Assembly: GCF_043641665.1 (NCBI RefSeq)
Contig: NC_092183.1
Span: 27,171,722 to 27,235,721, forward strand
Source: Enoplosus armatus
Lineage: Eukaryota > Chordata > Actinopteri > Centrarchiformes > Enoplosidae
Length of the DNA stretch: 64,000 bases
Reading direction: 5' to 3'
Part shown: positions 13,240-25,252 of the stretch, piece by piece
Numbering within the stretch: the first letter of the stretch is position 1
How the letters are laid out: every line of letters begins with the position of its first letter
Notes under the pieces: model-generated
Seen by the model: the letters and a program-made list of their open reading frames with translations, nothing else
Databases searched by the model: none
Told to the model about the DNA's origin: nothing
Made by a program: the position numbers and the translations under genes

Positions 13240-13685
13240 CAGTGGAGGAAGTATTCAGATGCTTTACTTAAATGAAAGTAGCAGTACTTGAATTGTTATA
13301 TTAAAGGTATTATCCGTAAAAAACTTGGAGTATCACAAGTACAAGTACTCATTATTTATTGCATTATTATATGTTGTATTATTGGATTATTGCTGATGGC
13401 TTAGTGTGTAAGCAGTATTTTAATTTAGCTGGTAGAGGGGGAGCTAATTTCACTACATTATATACCGCTGTTTGACTTACAGCAGTGCATTATTAATAAG
13501 CTCATTACAGGCTTGGTATGTAAAATATTAATCCACAAAGCAACGAGGAACCAAAAGTGTCTAATTAATGTAGTGGAGTAAAAAGTAGTTGAAGTATAAA
13601 GCAGCATAAAAGACTAAAATACAGAAAAAATAATAAAAAAGCAAGAAAGTAAGTACAGAATTAAATACAGAACTTGGGTACATTT
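13240..13685 (+). mobile_element. MITE-like repeat family R1, copy 1
   Basis: It starts agtggaggaagtattcagat and continues with gctttacttaaatgaaagta. Later come taagcagtattttaatttag and gtagtggagtaaaaagtag. Other copies or pieces are at 33345-33942, 47200-47262, 61145-61385 and 62590-62830. I remember a non-coding repeat of this kind, about 0.5-0.6 kb with inverted ends, as abundant in percomorph fish. It has no coding capacity. Confidence 0.75.
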
Positions 13686-15270
13686 GAAACTGGAAAAACT
13701 GGAAATGAGCTTTGAGTGTGCTGTTGACATACTCTATTCTCCCATGATGCAACACACACAGGAAATTGAAGAACTACTCACAGCTTACAATATTCCAAGT
13801 AACCGTGGATGGTGGTGAAACCACCCCAGGAAAGAATAAATATAAAATGATAAATGATTAGTCTATGAGTGAATTCATTTCTCGTGTGCTGCAAAAAAAA
13901 AAAGTGTACTAGTTGACATGTAGTAATTGGGACACAGTCACACCATCACACATTCAGAATGCCATTACTAAAATCAAAATGTTGAAGTTTAAATTTGTAA
14001 TTCCCAGTCATCAACTGCAGCGTTCATATTTGTCTGTAAAACCAATTCAAGTACACGTACAAGTCTCTCAGATCAACTTGCACACGCACCCGTGCATCTC
14101 ACTGCACTGCATGTCCAAAGCAAGTATGCATGCTCGCGCATAATGTTCCCAAAGGTACAGTACCTAATTATATCGTATATCAAGTACTCATTATTAGCTA
14201 TGTTTCATCGATTATGCCCTTTATAATATACCTATAAATGTATGAATAAGGAAGCGATTCATGTCAATCACGATGAGCTCACACTGAATATGTATCAGTA
14301 ATAAATATGAACAATAAATATGCTCGCATGGATGCATGCAACCCATGCTTAACTCTTAACACTGAAGTCATCAAAATCTCACATATTGCAGGAGAAAAAG
14401 TCAGTATCCCACTGCTTATTTCACACAGCTGATCATATCGTATTCATCTTTAATGCGCAAAAATACCTAAATTTTACCACTGTTCTGTCTCTTCAAATGA
14501 TCTTCTTGTTGTAACGGAAAAGCCCTGAAAAGCACACAAAAGAAGAATTTTGTCTTACTACAAGTAGCTCATAAATGTGAAATAAAAATGCACAAAAAAA
14601 GAAATATTTTCCGTTGCTTTTAGCTATGAGAAATCTATATCAGAGGTGGTGTAGTTCACGGATGCTCTCCTGTCTCAGAATGGTTTACAGCCTTTTCGAG
14701 CTGTGATGTTTGGCACTGAGGGAACATCTAGCGAGTAGAAGAACACTGGCCCCTCCTATCTCCATGGGCAGCGGCTGATTACTGCCTTGGGAATCACAAG
14801 CCCAACCATTCTAATGTTGCTATTACTCAAAGAAAAGCGTGCTGCTGGACTAAATGCATATACAAAATCAGTAAGAAATGGGAGCAATTATTCTAAAGAG
14901 CCATTTAGCTATCCAGGGGGGAACTTCCTTAAACACATTTTACGGAGGCTTCGGTGTGATGATGCATATCTGTGAGATACTAGTGTATTAGAGGGGTGGA
15001 CTGGATGGCTACAGCTGGGAGATTGCTCTGAGATTTTTTTTTTTTCTTTACTGACAATTGGATGGTGTGTTTGCCAGGAGCCTGGGTGTGCTCCCCTCAG
15101 AGCACAATGCAAAAGCATTCAAACATCTTATCTTTGTGTTCCCAGGCCAAGGTGAGGTAAATGCAAAACAATACCATTTCAAAATTCAATCCGCTCATCT
15201 GACGCCACGAAGGTCAGGCTAAAACGCAAAACAATATCTCAAATTGCAATCCATAAAGCGAACAGGGTGA
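13686..15270. other. non-coding with a conserved-looking block
   Basis: No gene is evident. The part at about 14690-14985 is less repetitive than its surroundings and could be a conserved non-coding element, which only a cross-species alignment could show. Confidence 0.35.
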
Positions 15271-15320
15271 AGCAGCAGCAGCAGCAGCGGCAGCAGCAGC
15301 GGCGGCGGCGGCAGCGGCAG
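15271..15320. repeat. CAG/CGG trinucleotide repeat
   Basis: About 16 triplets mix agc and ggc units. All frames here soon meet stops, so I see no sign of a coding polyglutamine or polyalanine tract. Confidence 0.95.
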
Positions 15321-16278
15321 TGCCATTCAGGGAGGAGAGATCACATGGGTGTTTTGAAAGGGCATATGCACAAGCGCGTGCTAGTCACTTAAAATGGTGC
15401 ACATAAATGTAATCCTGTTTTCCTTATGCTCCCCGGAGAACGCCACCAAGAATACAATTCAGCACTCAGCAGTGGTGGATGCGGCTGAGAACAATGGAGA
15501 TGCAGAGGTCAGGCCTGTGAAGAAACAACACCGCCGAGGTCTGACAGGTGTCTTCACTGCTACCGTGTCACACTGAGCCTGCCCACGCAATGTAAACGTT
15601 GCTGCTCATTACAGCCACAGAGTTGCTGTCATACAGTACATCTTCATAGGAAAGCAGCTTCATTTCCTCATGGTGCTGCACGGCTCATTCATGTTGTCTG
15701 CTTTCTGTCAGGTTGAGATTAAAAAACACAAGGCGATCAGGTTTTTGGGATTAACCCGCATGAAGGGATTAGGCTGCTACATCTGTATTATTCTGTACAA
15801 TAAACCACGTCTTTAAATGCTCCACTTTTTTACGGTTAATATCAGCTCAACAAAGTGTTTTGAAAGGCATTTCTTGAGCCAAACATCTGCTTGTTAGGCT
15901 GAATAAGTCATAATGGGCCATAAGAGGGTCATTACAGGACACAGGGGGTGTGTCCTTTGCAGGCATTGTTGCCTAGAAGTTATGATTTGTTTGCTTCAAA
16001 AATGTAATGCTTGATATGTTCTGAAGGAAACGTAACTTGTGAAAATTGTAAAATGTTTTTCCTACTCCACAAAGTGTTAAACAGCAAGCAAGGTGTTCGG
16101 GGTGGATGGTGGCCGCACTAGATGTGCAGGGCTGGTTGTGCAGTGGAAACAGTGGAAATATAATTTTAACAATTTCCACAATTTCTGTGGAAGTGCTTGT
16201 GGATGCATTATTCTGTTGTGTTTAAAGTATGAAAAATGTGGTCCATTTTGAAGGATAAACATTTATACTATTTTCTGT
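15321..16278. other. non-coding, nothing recognised
   Basis: Mixed-composition sequence with short frames only. Confidence 0.4.
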
Positions 16279-16503
16279 ATCCTGACGTGACTGCATGTCA
16301 CCTCAGCTAAAAGTTAAAGGAGCAGCTCAACATAACTGACCGCAGCAAATTCATGGTGCAGACAAAACATCTTAGGATATTTTTTCACCGTTAAACAGTC
16401 TACAACTACACAAGTTAGGCTGTCTGGACGAAAGGGCGAGAGAGAGAGTGAGGCTGCTGCATGTCGTCTGAACATCCACAGGCACATTTATGCTGAATTT
16501 ACA
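16279..16503 (+). repeat. dispersed repeat family R4, copy 1
   Basis: The sequence around ggagcagctcaacataactg is the reverse complement, with substitutions, of 21809-21871. A second shared piece, gctgaattta, lies at 16492-16501 and its complement at 21721-21730. The two copies form an inverted pair about 5.3 kb apart. Confidence 0.6.
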
Positions 16504-17879
16504 CTGGTGGTTTAAGCTACCTTTAATACCACGTCTTTAAATCTAATACACTGTCGACCATTTTATTTGAATCCCAGTGAAATTGACTAAATGTTTCAAA
16601 TTAGTTTATTTTCTTTAACTTTTTCTTTGTCATTTTGTTTGGAAAGTCTGCTCCCCTTGCGATCCCTGAGGATAATCCAAAGGCAGGGTGAAGCACTGTG
16701 CCTGCACTTTTTGGGGAATATTTTGGTCATATGCCAATGATTTCTTTGGGCAGATGCAGTAGTTGGTCTGTAAACTGTGAGAGATGATCATTTCCTCTTC
16801 CAAATAGGCTTGACTAACCTGAGGATCTGTTTAAAACGTCTTACTGCTTATGCTTTCTTGCCCCTATCAGAATTCTTTTCAGCAATGTCACCGTGTTCCC
16901 AGAACTTGGCAATTAAAAAGAACTTTGAGTACAACTTTATTTCTGACAGGAATGATGGCAACCAAAACCAGTAAGATCCAAGTTGTAATAAATATGAATA
17001 ATCTTCTCCCCTCGTGTTCTGTGTAGCAACTAGGATATGCTGCAAATTAAAGGCCGACTTTAAAAGACTTTATGTGGATGTATTTATTATTTAGTATTAA
17101 CCTGATTATTTGCCAGTTATCCAAAATGTTAATGTTAACAGAGGTATCCTGAAACGTGTCCCACTTCCCCACAAGTTTCTTCCGAGCGACACATTTATAA
17201 ATCGGCTCTCCATCCTAATGGGAGCACCCACATGCACAATTAGTTTTGGTCTCTTTGAGGCTGGTCTGTTCCATTGATGATGAGCACACAAAATCCAGTC
17301 TGGCCTCCAGGTCCTCTGAAGGACCCACATCCCTCTGAGAATCCAGGCCCTGAATTGGGACGCAGCTGTTGTCTCTCCTCACCATGAGGGACACACCAAA
17401 AGTAATGCATCATTTCTTCTGGGTGGCAGTGCAGTGCATATGTAATTTGTTTTATAATATCTATAATATAATATAATTTATTTTCAAGGTAGGTGATGAT
17501 GGTTTTTGTTCCACGGCCAAACAGAAAATTCAAAGCAACATGGAAAGTTTCTTACTAATAATAATAATAATTATATAATATAATTTTATTTTATATAGTT
17601 TGGCATATTAAATGGATGCTGGTTAATGTAGTGAGGTACATGTACATATGTTGAATCAAAAGACTGTACAATTTCTATTAAATTAGGCTGCACAATTTGT
17701 ATTGAACTATAAATGAAATAAGCTGATTTCAAACAACATTTGGAGGATAAAGTACACGTGTGTGGCCCCGACGACAAACTGTCCACAGTGCAAACCTGCT
17801 CCTCTGTGTGTTATTGTTCGAACTGCCGGTGCTTTGGACAGGGACCTCTGTTGAAGAATTGCGACAGTGCTACCATCAA
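16504..17879. other. non-coding, AT-rich
   Basis: I see no gene. Runs of taa and ata at 17450-17595 are simple sequence. Confidence 0.4.
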
Positions 17880-18420
17880 TTGTTCCCTTGACTCCTGAAA
17901 AACTCTCCCAGCACCAAATTACAGCTAAATTGAAAGTTTCTAAGGCAACAGTGCAGGGCATGCTGGAGAGATTCTGACAAACCCCAAGTCATTCTCACTC
18001 CAGATAAGACCAGGCTCCACCTGAAGATATCATCTTTATTATGATGGAACATCATTTGCATCCAAGTTCCAGTGCAAAGGCAGTTCTGCAGAGGCATGCC
18101 ATGCCTCCCAGTTATACATTCTGTGGAAGAGATTTTATTTTCCTGCAGGACCTTAAAAATGCACTGAAGCTCTGCCGGGCTCGTTTGAAGTGCAAGGAAG
18201 AGCAAGCAGTGCGGACTGCATGACTTCCCTCCACAGCTACCAGACCTCAACATTGAACAACTCTGGCAACACGTGAAAAGGCAAAACATGCTGTAACACC
18301 ACAAGGTCCTCTCTGAGATGCTCTGACAGAACTGGAATAATGTGGATCCTCAAATTCTGCACAGAAACACAATGCAAACTGTGATGCATACAAACATACT
18401 TTAACTACAGTAGTGAATAA
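17880..18420 (+). pseudogene. ruined Tc1/mariner-like transposase
   Basis: The plus strand in shifting frames gives VSKATVQGMLERF, like the helix-turn-helix part of Tc1 transposases. Further on come CKEEQAV and then LPDLNIEQLW, the latter resembling the third catalytic region (SPDLNPIE). Stops and frameshifts are numerous and I see no terminal repeats. This is an old copy of a different Tc1 subfamily from the two others in the window. Confidence 0.6.
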
Positions 18421-18509
18421 AAATATAATCTTGTCTGAGAAATACCATGACTAAACACTTGAATCAGTTTCTGATGCATAGATTATCTTTTGTTTTCTAT
18501 AATCTGAGC

Positions 18510-20130
18510 TCCTGGGAGCATGCAGAGGTTGAACAGAAGAGGCCCCAGGACGGAGCCTTGGGGGACTCATTTTTGGCAATTACATATCTGAGCATTCAAT
18601 CAACATAAAGTAGTCCCTGTTCAGGATTCAAACCAGTTTAGCTCTGTGCGAGAAAGTCCAACCCAGTTTTCCCGTCTCTGTAGTAATGGTGTGGTCGACC
18701 GTGTCGATTGCAGCACTGAGATATAATAATACCAGGACTGAAACTTTTCCAATGTCTGTGTTTAACTGGATGTCATTCAAGACCATAACGAGAGCAGTCT
18801 CAGTGCAGTGGTGTGGTCGAAATCCTGACTGGAAAATATAAAAACAGTTGTTTAGAGCCAAGGGGGTGTTTCAAAGATTTTACTTAAAACTGGGAGGTTT
18901 GAAATGGTCATGTAATTGCTCATTAGCGAGTTGTCTGGATTATTCTTTTTTTAAGAGTGCAGTTTTCTGCAGGGTCTGTGGGAGGAGAGAAGTGTTTACT
19001 ATGATGCTGCACAATTTGTTTCCAAGGTTTTATAGCTATAGATATGATAGTTGATATTGAATTGGTTTGGTCTGGAATTGACAAAAGGACAATACAGACC
19101 CTATATCTGATATGGAGGAACTGGCAGCTTGTCTAATTTTCAAACCGTTGTCAGTAAAGAATGAGGCCAATACATTGCATGACTTAGTGGATAAAAGTTC
19201 AAGGGCTCCTGACACAGGAAGGTTTTTCAGCCTGTCGACAGTAGCAAATGACGCAACTGCATTATTGCTCTTGGGAATGATATGGAAGAAGGACTCCCTT
19301 ACTTTTAGTTCAAAATTATAAATGCAAAGTCTCTCTTTACAGATGTCATAATGAACATCACCACCTGCTTTTCAACACTCTCTTTTGTTCATGTTTACCA
19401 GCGTGCCATTTCTCCATGGTGTTTTTTTTTCTTACCAGAGACTACCTTTTACCTTTTTTTTTCTTTCTTTTCAGTGATATTCCGTTTTCTGATTACCTCT
19501 GATTGACTCATTTGTGTGGACAGAGAGAGAGTCATCTCAAAGAAAACACGGGCATGATCAGAAAGAGCAACATCAGTCACCACAACCTTTTCAAAATGTT
19601 TTAAAACAGTTTTGAAGACCCTTGGAGATGATTAGGTCCAGAGCGTGCCCCGTGCTGTGAGCCGGCTCGGTCGCATGCTGAGTCAGTAGTTACCCAGAAC
19701 ACAACACGGCTCTTTACTGCTGCTGTCACCAACAAAAACTGGGCAGTCAAAGTCAATGCAGATGTTAGAAAGCAGTTCAGCAAAGTCATCAAAAAAAAGT
19801 TTGCACTGTTATTCGGGTGGCCTGTTGATGTTCAAGAATGCAGCTTGACCATGATCAGTTCAACTGAGGAGCAACATATTCAAAAGAGACAAACTTCCCA
19901 TAACACATCTGCTCGTACTGGATAGAATTATTAAGCAAAAAGGCAACTCCACCGCCTTTCTTACGCACTCTAGCTTCACTCATAGCACTGAAGTTGGGAG
20001 GGGTTCACTATCTTATCTTGGTCTAGGCAGCTTTCACTTAAAAACATAAAATCAAGATTGTGCTGCATAATTACATCATGAATTAAAACCGATTTTCCTG
20101 CCAAAGACATGACATTTAATAAAGTTTAAT
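18510..20130 (-). mobile_element. L2-like LINE remnant with endonuclease and reverse transcriptase
   Basis: On the minus strand the order is endonuclease then reverse transcriptase, as in L2-like ORF2. The apurinic endonuclease part (about 20110-19500) has ICIDFDCPVFVGD, the metal-binding site region, and VVVTDVALSDHARVFFE. The reverse transcriptase part (about 18850-18540) has FQSGFRPHHCTETALV and a degraded VPQGSVLGPL box at its 3' end. Many stops and frameshifts occur and the YADD box is missing, so the copy is truncated and dead. Its likely 5' end is near 20130. Confidence 0.78.
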
Positions 20131-21718
20131 TGTCTCTGTTAAAAGCCTTCTTTGCATTCCTTGAAGAGCCTGCTTCTGGGTATTTTACATCCTTTTTATA
20201 TCCTCCTCAAGTCGACGGTGTGTTAGTTGCTGGTCTGCGCGCACAAGAGGACACGGAGGGTTCTACTTTCGAGAACCCAGCAGAGCGGCAAGTCAAAGTG
20301 CCCAGGCTCCCTTGGCGATCCTGTGGTGCACTTAGGGCACAGGTGAGATCAGAAAGAAAACATTTAGCAGACGTTATCGGTGGGTGCGTTCGAGGCTGTG
20401 GCCATCACGGCCAATCACACTCACTACTTTCCTACACAGAGTTGTGCTGAGGGAAAACCTGGTGCTGTCTGTCACGAGCAGAGTTTCAAATATGAATACA
20501 GCAGCTCATGTATAGAGCAGATGACACCTTGAAGCTGGATCCATTTCTGTGCACATGTTGAAGATCCGATGGTCACCATGTTATTCCGTACGTAATAGTG
20601 CTCGATCTCCTCACAGTGATCCAAACAAAATCACCATCTGCGGTTAAATGCCACCGCAGCGCCTTAAACAACATGGAAGTCCAATTTAATTTGGTCATGT
20701 AATAACCTGGTTTGTGTCAGATATTTTGTTTTTGTTTCTCTCATCTAAATTTTAGATTTATTGTGAAGTTTGTGCATCTGTGCTATCATTCAACTAGATT
20801 ACTCTGTTCAGACAGTGATGGTGGAGCTTCAGCGGCCGTCGCAGATGTTTCGCCCATGGCTGAGGAGGCTCCGCTATCGGCTGAGGGTGTCGTTCCTACT
20901 GTCCATCTCTGCTGTCCATCTCTGCTGTCCATCCCTGCTGTGCTGCTGCAGACGGAGGTCAGTCAGGAGGGTGACTCCAACGATAAGCGCGCCAACAAAC
21001 TTTATTGCAAGCTTGCTTAAACTCAAAACAAAGAGCGCACTCAGGTTTACACAGACTCAAGATTTAAAAAGTCTTTCTGTGTTTGTTGAAGTCTGAAACT
21101 GAGACACTGTGTTGTGTTGTTGTTTCTCTTTATAAGCTGCATAACTGAACTGGTTTATTCATATTTCCACGGTAATATTATTTGGGTTATTAAAATCAGG
21201 GTTGTTCCCTGAGCCTCTCATTAGTTGTTAGAGAGTGTGAGAATCATAGTTTACCCTAGACAGGTTTATTTTACAATGGGATGTCTCTTTCGCCATTCTG
21301 CCAACTATTGGGTGTTTAAAGGGGATTAACACTTTAATGAGCATCATGTAAAGTTATTATGAGCCTACGGTGAAAGGTCACAGTTGGATTTGACCGTTGT
21401 ACTTGCCAAAATAATCGCTCACAAAATGAAATTGTTGCCTCTTTAATCTTAATATTGCGAAATAAACGTGATCCTGGCAACAAATAAATTGGGAATTTTA
21501 AAATAACTTTTTTTTTCTCCTGGGAATACCGCTATAAAATTGAACCCGAACAATCTTTATCGCATCATGCTGCATCATGTTGGCAAAGGGGAGTCACCAA
21601 GATGCCAGGAACTTAACCTCGGTGCACCCTTGACGACACCAAAATAGAGCCTGAGATTCTGTTTCAACAAAAGAGAAAACAATGGATTTACAGGATCAAA
21701 TCCAGGAGGACAAATCAC
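20131..21718. other. non-coding, partly GC-rich
   Basis: No gene that I can support. The part up to about 20700 may include the 5' untranslated region of the minus-strand LINE. At 20899-20937 a 13-bp unit, ctgtccatctctg, is repeated three times. Confidence 0.35.
20899..20937. repeat. 13-bp tandem repeat, three units
   Basis: The unit ctgtccatctctg occurs three times, the last with one change. Confidence 0.85.
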
Positions 21719-21871
21719 TGTAAATTCAGCATAACTGCACCTTTTTTCCATAGAACTTATTTTGCTGCTTATTTTATATTTTATGTGCTCTATTGTTTTG
21801 CTTTGGGCAGTTATGTTGAGCAGCTCCTCTAAACCTTTAGTTGAGGTGAAGGCAGGCAGTCATGTCAGGAT
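21719..21871 (-). repeat. dispersed repeat family R4, copy 2
   Basis: Reverse-complement counterpart of 16279-16503. The best-matching part runs from ttatgttgagcagctcct to gcagtcatgtcagga. Confidence 0.6.
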
Positions 21872-22488
21872 ATTTAAGTAGAAAACCATATACTGTATAT
21901 GGTTATCCTTAAGATTTCCCATATTTTTCATGCTTGATCCCAGGTGGGGCACTTCCTAATGGGGCCCTTACGTTGAGCAACTTCAGGTGTCGGAAAAATC
22001 TGAGCCTTGAGACCTCTCCACCATGGGACCTGGAAGAGGACGGACTACCCAAAACTGAAGAAAGAAACCGGCATCCAAGGTAACACTAGCGGATGACAAC
22101 CTACCTCCTGCAACAGAGGAACACAAATCACAAATCATAACACAATTATGCTAGGCTCCAAGCTTAGCTGATAATTAGCTGATAATTGATAATAACAGCG
22201 TTGCGGAATTTTGGGCGATGTGTGTGTGAAAATGACGCACTGGCCACACATCAGTTTATGTGTGAATGTGTATTTGTGAGGGAGGCGCCATCTCGTGGTG
22301 ACACCCTGCAATTGAATGAATGGGTGTGTTTACAGTGGAATCTAGACACAACCTGTCAGGCGATGGGAGGATCCAGGGAAATATCTGGGCATTTAGCTGA
22401 ATGCGCCACTGTGTTCACCAGGTAGTCACTCAAGTTGTCTGTCTGCTGTTTGGTGATGAGCAGGCAGCGTTTAAAATATGGTTTATCA
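21872..22488. other. non-coding
   Basis: It contains a hairpin at 21884-21904 (10-bp arms around one base) and two gctgataatta units near 22165. No gene is recognised. Confidence 0.4.
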
Positions 22489-22625
22489 GAGCCTTTTTGC
22501 TGAAAGCGGCTACCTGCTGCGGCCATGAAACCAAAACAACTAGCTGAAAGACGCTATAAAGCTCCGCAGAGCTGTGGGGAACTGCAGAGTTCCACAGATT
22601 CTCTGCGGGTTCTGCTACGAGCAGC
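22489..22625 (+). repeat. dispersed repeat family R3, copy 2
   Basis: Matches 12414-12545 through gcctttttgctgaaa, gctacctgctg, gctgaaag and actgcagagt. Confidence 0.55.
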
Positions 22626-24033
22626 AACCACCACATACACAAGTAGTCAAGTGATCCTTCGTTAACATAAAAGATATTCATCATAGCTTCTTTAACTTTC
22701 AGGTTGCAGCCGAACAGTTCCCCAATAGGTTTTCACCAGTTGCTTTATTTTTCATCACCTTGTGGGATTGCCCGTTAATAAGGGTGCACATAATTCATGA
22801 CAAACAAGGCTGTTTCAGAGTGGGTTCACCAGTAACACATCCTGCCCAATAACACGATATTTTGAAAAATAATGAATTATTCAAAATGTATCCAATCCAA
22901 TGTAGAAGGTGTGGTGACCAGTGACCAGCAATGCCTGTCACGGTACAGTTACAACTTTTACTACCAAATAAAATGAGCTTTTTTGTATGCTCACCATGCC
23001 TCCCCGTGCTGTCACACTGCTGTCACATTACATTCATCCCTCAGCCTGTGACTCGGCTCAGGATGAGTTTCCTGTACACCTGTAAGTCCCGTAAGTCCCG
23101 TAAGTCCCACATGTGTACAAGTGTTATTGGAAGAGAGGATGACATTTTAAACAAATTGTCACCTAATCTGTCTCGGTAAGGGCAGCACTTGATAGGTGAA
23201 CTTTGAACTTTGAGGGAGATAGCTTTTTGAAATGTCACCCGCAGTAAAAAAAAAAAAAAAATTAACACTGTGGCTCCCAGATAAAGGGGAAAATATGTTC
23301 GCCGTTCCCAAGGGGGGCTTGACGCAAAGCCTGGTGCTGTTGCGAATTAAATGGAGTAACTACATTGTAGCTCTGCCACTTGGGAGGTTGGATGGATCTT
23401 TTGAAATAAAATATTTTTTTATGTTGAAGCTTTTTTTAAATTTAATTCTGTCAATACCGTTGGTACTGTAATGTACTCATTTTCACACCAACCATATATG
23501 TTTCTTGATTCTAGAAAGATCCATAACAAATATAATCATCCTCTCTGCAGTGAGACATTAGTGTGTGTCTGTCGAGACAACGGCACCAGATGTACAGCAT
23601 GGCGAGGCAGACAGTAATAGATGTACAGTAAGAGGGATGAGACAATCCAAATACTGATAACACGCTGGCAAGCGGCCTCACTCTGGGAGTTAGAGAGGAG
23701 CCGGCTGGTAATCTACTTCAAAAGCGGCTTGCACTGGGAAAGAGAGACATGCAGAGTTAAAAGGAGGAACAAATCCCCCCGTCCAAATGTGCACCTCTGT
23801 TCCTCCCCATGACTGACAGTTGTGGCAGTGAAATACTGGGCTCCAGGCACTGCCAGAAGGAATAAAACCTCCACTGATTCTGATCCAATTTGTGGGAGCC
23901 AGGTTACAGACTTGTGCATTCATTGAAAAAGACAAGAGTTTTGGAATTGACATTCTGCAAGGTGCTCCTGAAGTGTGCAGGCGGGCAGTGTTGCATTTTG
24001 GGGATCGATGGTGTTTTCTGGCACGGCGCGGAG

Positions 24034-24066
24034 CACACACAAACACACACACACACACACACACAC
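24034..24066. repeat. CA microsatellite
   Basis: A ca run with one aaac interruption. It creates artificial cysteine/valine and histidine/threonine frames. Confidence 0.97.
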
Positions 24067-25199
24067 GTGCAACACTCGCCTGTCGACAGCGCTCCAGGCC
24101 AGGCTGATAGTGGACCCTGTGCTGAAGATGAAACCCAGCACTCTAATCCAGCAGTCTGCTGTAAAGCCACTGCCCTCCCGAAGGCTGTGCTTTCACATGT
24201 CAGCGCCGCCACGTGCTCCCGCAGTAATTGGGATGGAAAGAGAGCTCTGGGTGGGTGGTGGTTTGTGCTGTTCTGCTGGTGAAAATAATTTGCTGTTTCC
24301 ACTGCGAACAAGAATAGAGTGATGTAATTCTGGTCCCACTCCTCAATCACTTTACACCGTAAGTCTCCCATGACTCCCTCTCCTGACTGTAATTACTGCT
24401 ACAATGATGCAACGCACACATAACAGTAGCTTTTCATGCTGCATACAGGAGGCCTTGGACACACATGTATATTGTTTGTAGTTGTAATAATATAAACAGT
24501 CTGTGTATTATGTGCTCTGGGATCACAAAAGGTCTCTCACACCCTCTGAATACCAGGTGAGCGGCAGTGACTGAATCTATCTCACACTGCTCTTTTTGCC
24601 ACACCAAATGGCTTAGGTAGTTTGTTTTACTGCAGCAGCCCCGCATGCGAACACTTCCTCCAGCTAATAGGCAGTCTTGTGCTGAGTAATCATGGCCGTG
24701 CACTTCCAGTGCATCTGAAAGTGCGGTTTAAACATCTTGGAAAAACCACAGAAATCATCAGGTTTGATGAAAATGCCAATGCAAAACTTTTTTTTTTTTC
24801 TTTCTGCAGTGCTGTCCTGACGTGCCTTAATTACAGTAATGGAAAAACTGAGGAGGCTCTTCCTCAGAGGCTTGTATTAAGGCACGCTTTTCTGAAAAGT
24901 TTCTGAAGTAATGCTTGAGAGAGCGGTTTATCCAGTGTGAGGATTTCTGGAGGATTCTGTGGGTTGTGGAACATATGGAGCAATTTCCAAAAAGTCCTCC
25001 TTTCTTCCGTGGAAGAAAACCAAGTCCGTGGTCTGACACAACACGACCACAAAGAGATGCTACAGTGTGTCCACAAGGAGACTAAAAAAGATCGTAAAGA
25101 ATCACAAAATGACCACTAAGAGATGCAATATCACAGCACACATTATTATGATAAGGGTGGCAGATAGATTTTTTTTATATAAAGAAATCTGCCACTAAT

Positions 25200-25252
25200 A
25201 TGTGAAACTATATATATGTACATGTACATGTACATGTATATGTATATGTATC
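25200..25252. repeat. tatg/tacatg simple repeat
   Basis: Alternating tata, tgtaca and tgtata units. A hairpin with 9-bp arms (gtggcagat and its complement) lies just upstream, at about 25156-25193. Confidence 0.85.

Noticed and set aside
20712..21020. Plus-strand open frame with a possible splice acceptor at about 20809
   Set aside because: The frame includes tandem repeats and has no recognisable domain or partner exon.
23690..24371. Overlapping frames of 115-155 codons on both strands
   Set aside because: They run through the CA microsatellite, have no domain and overlap each other on both strands.
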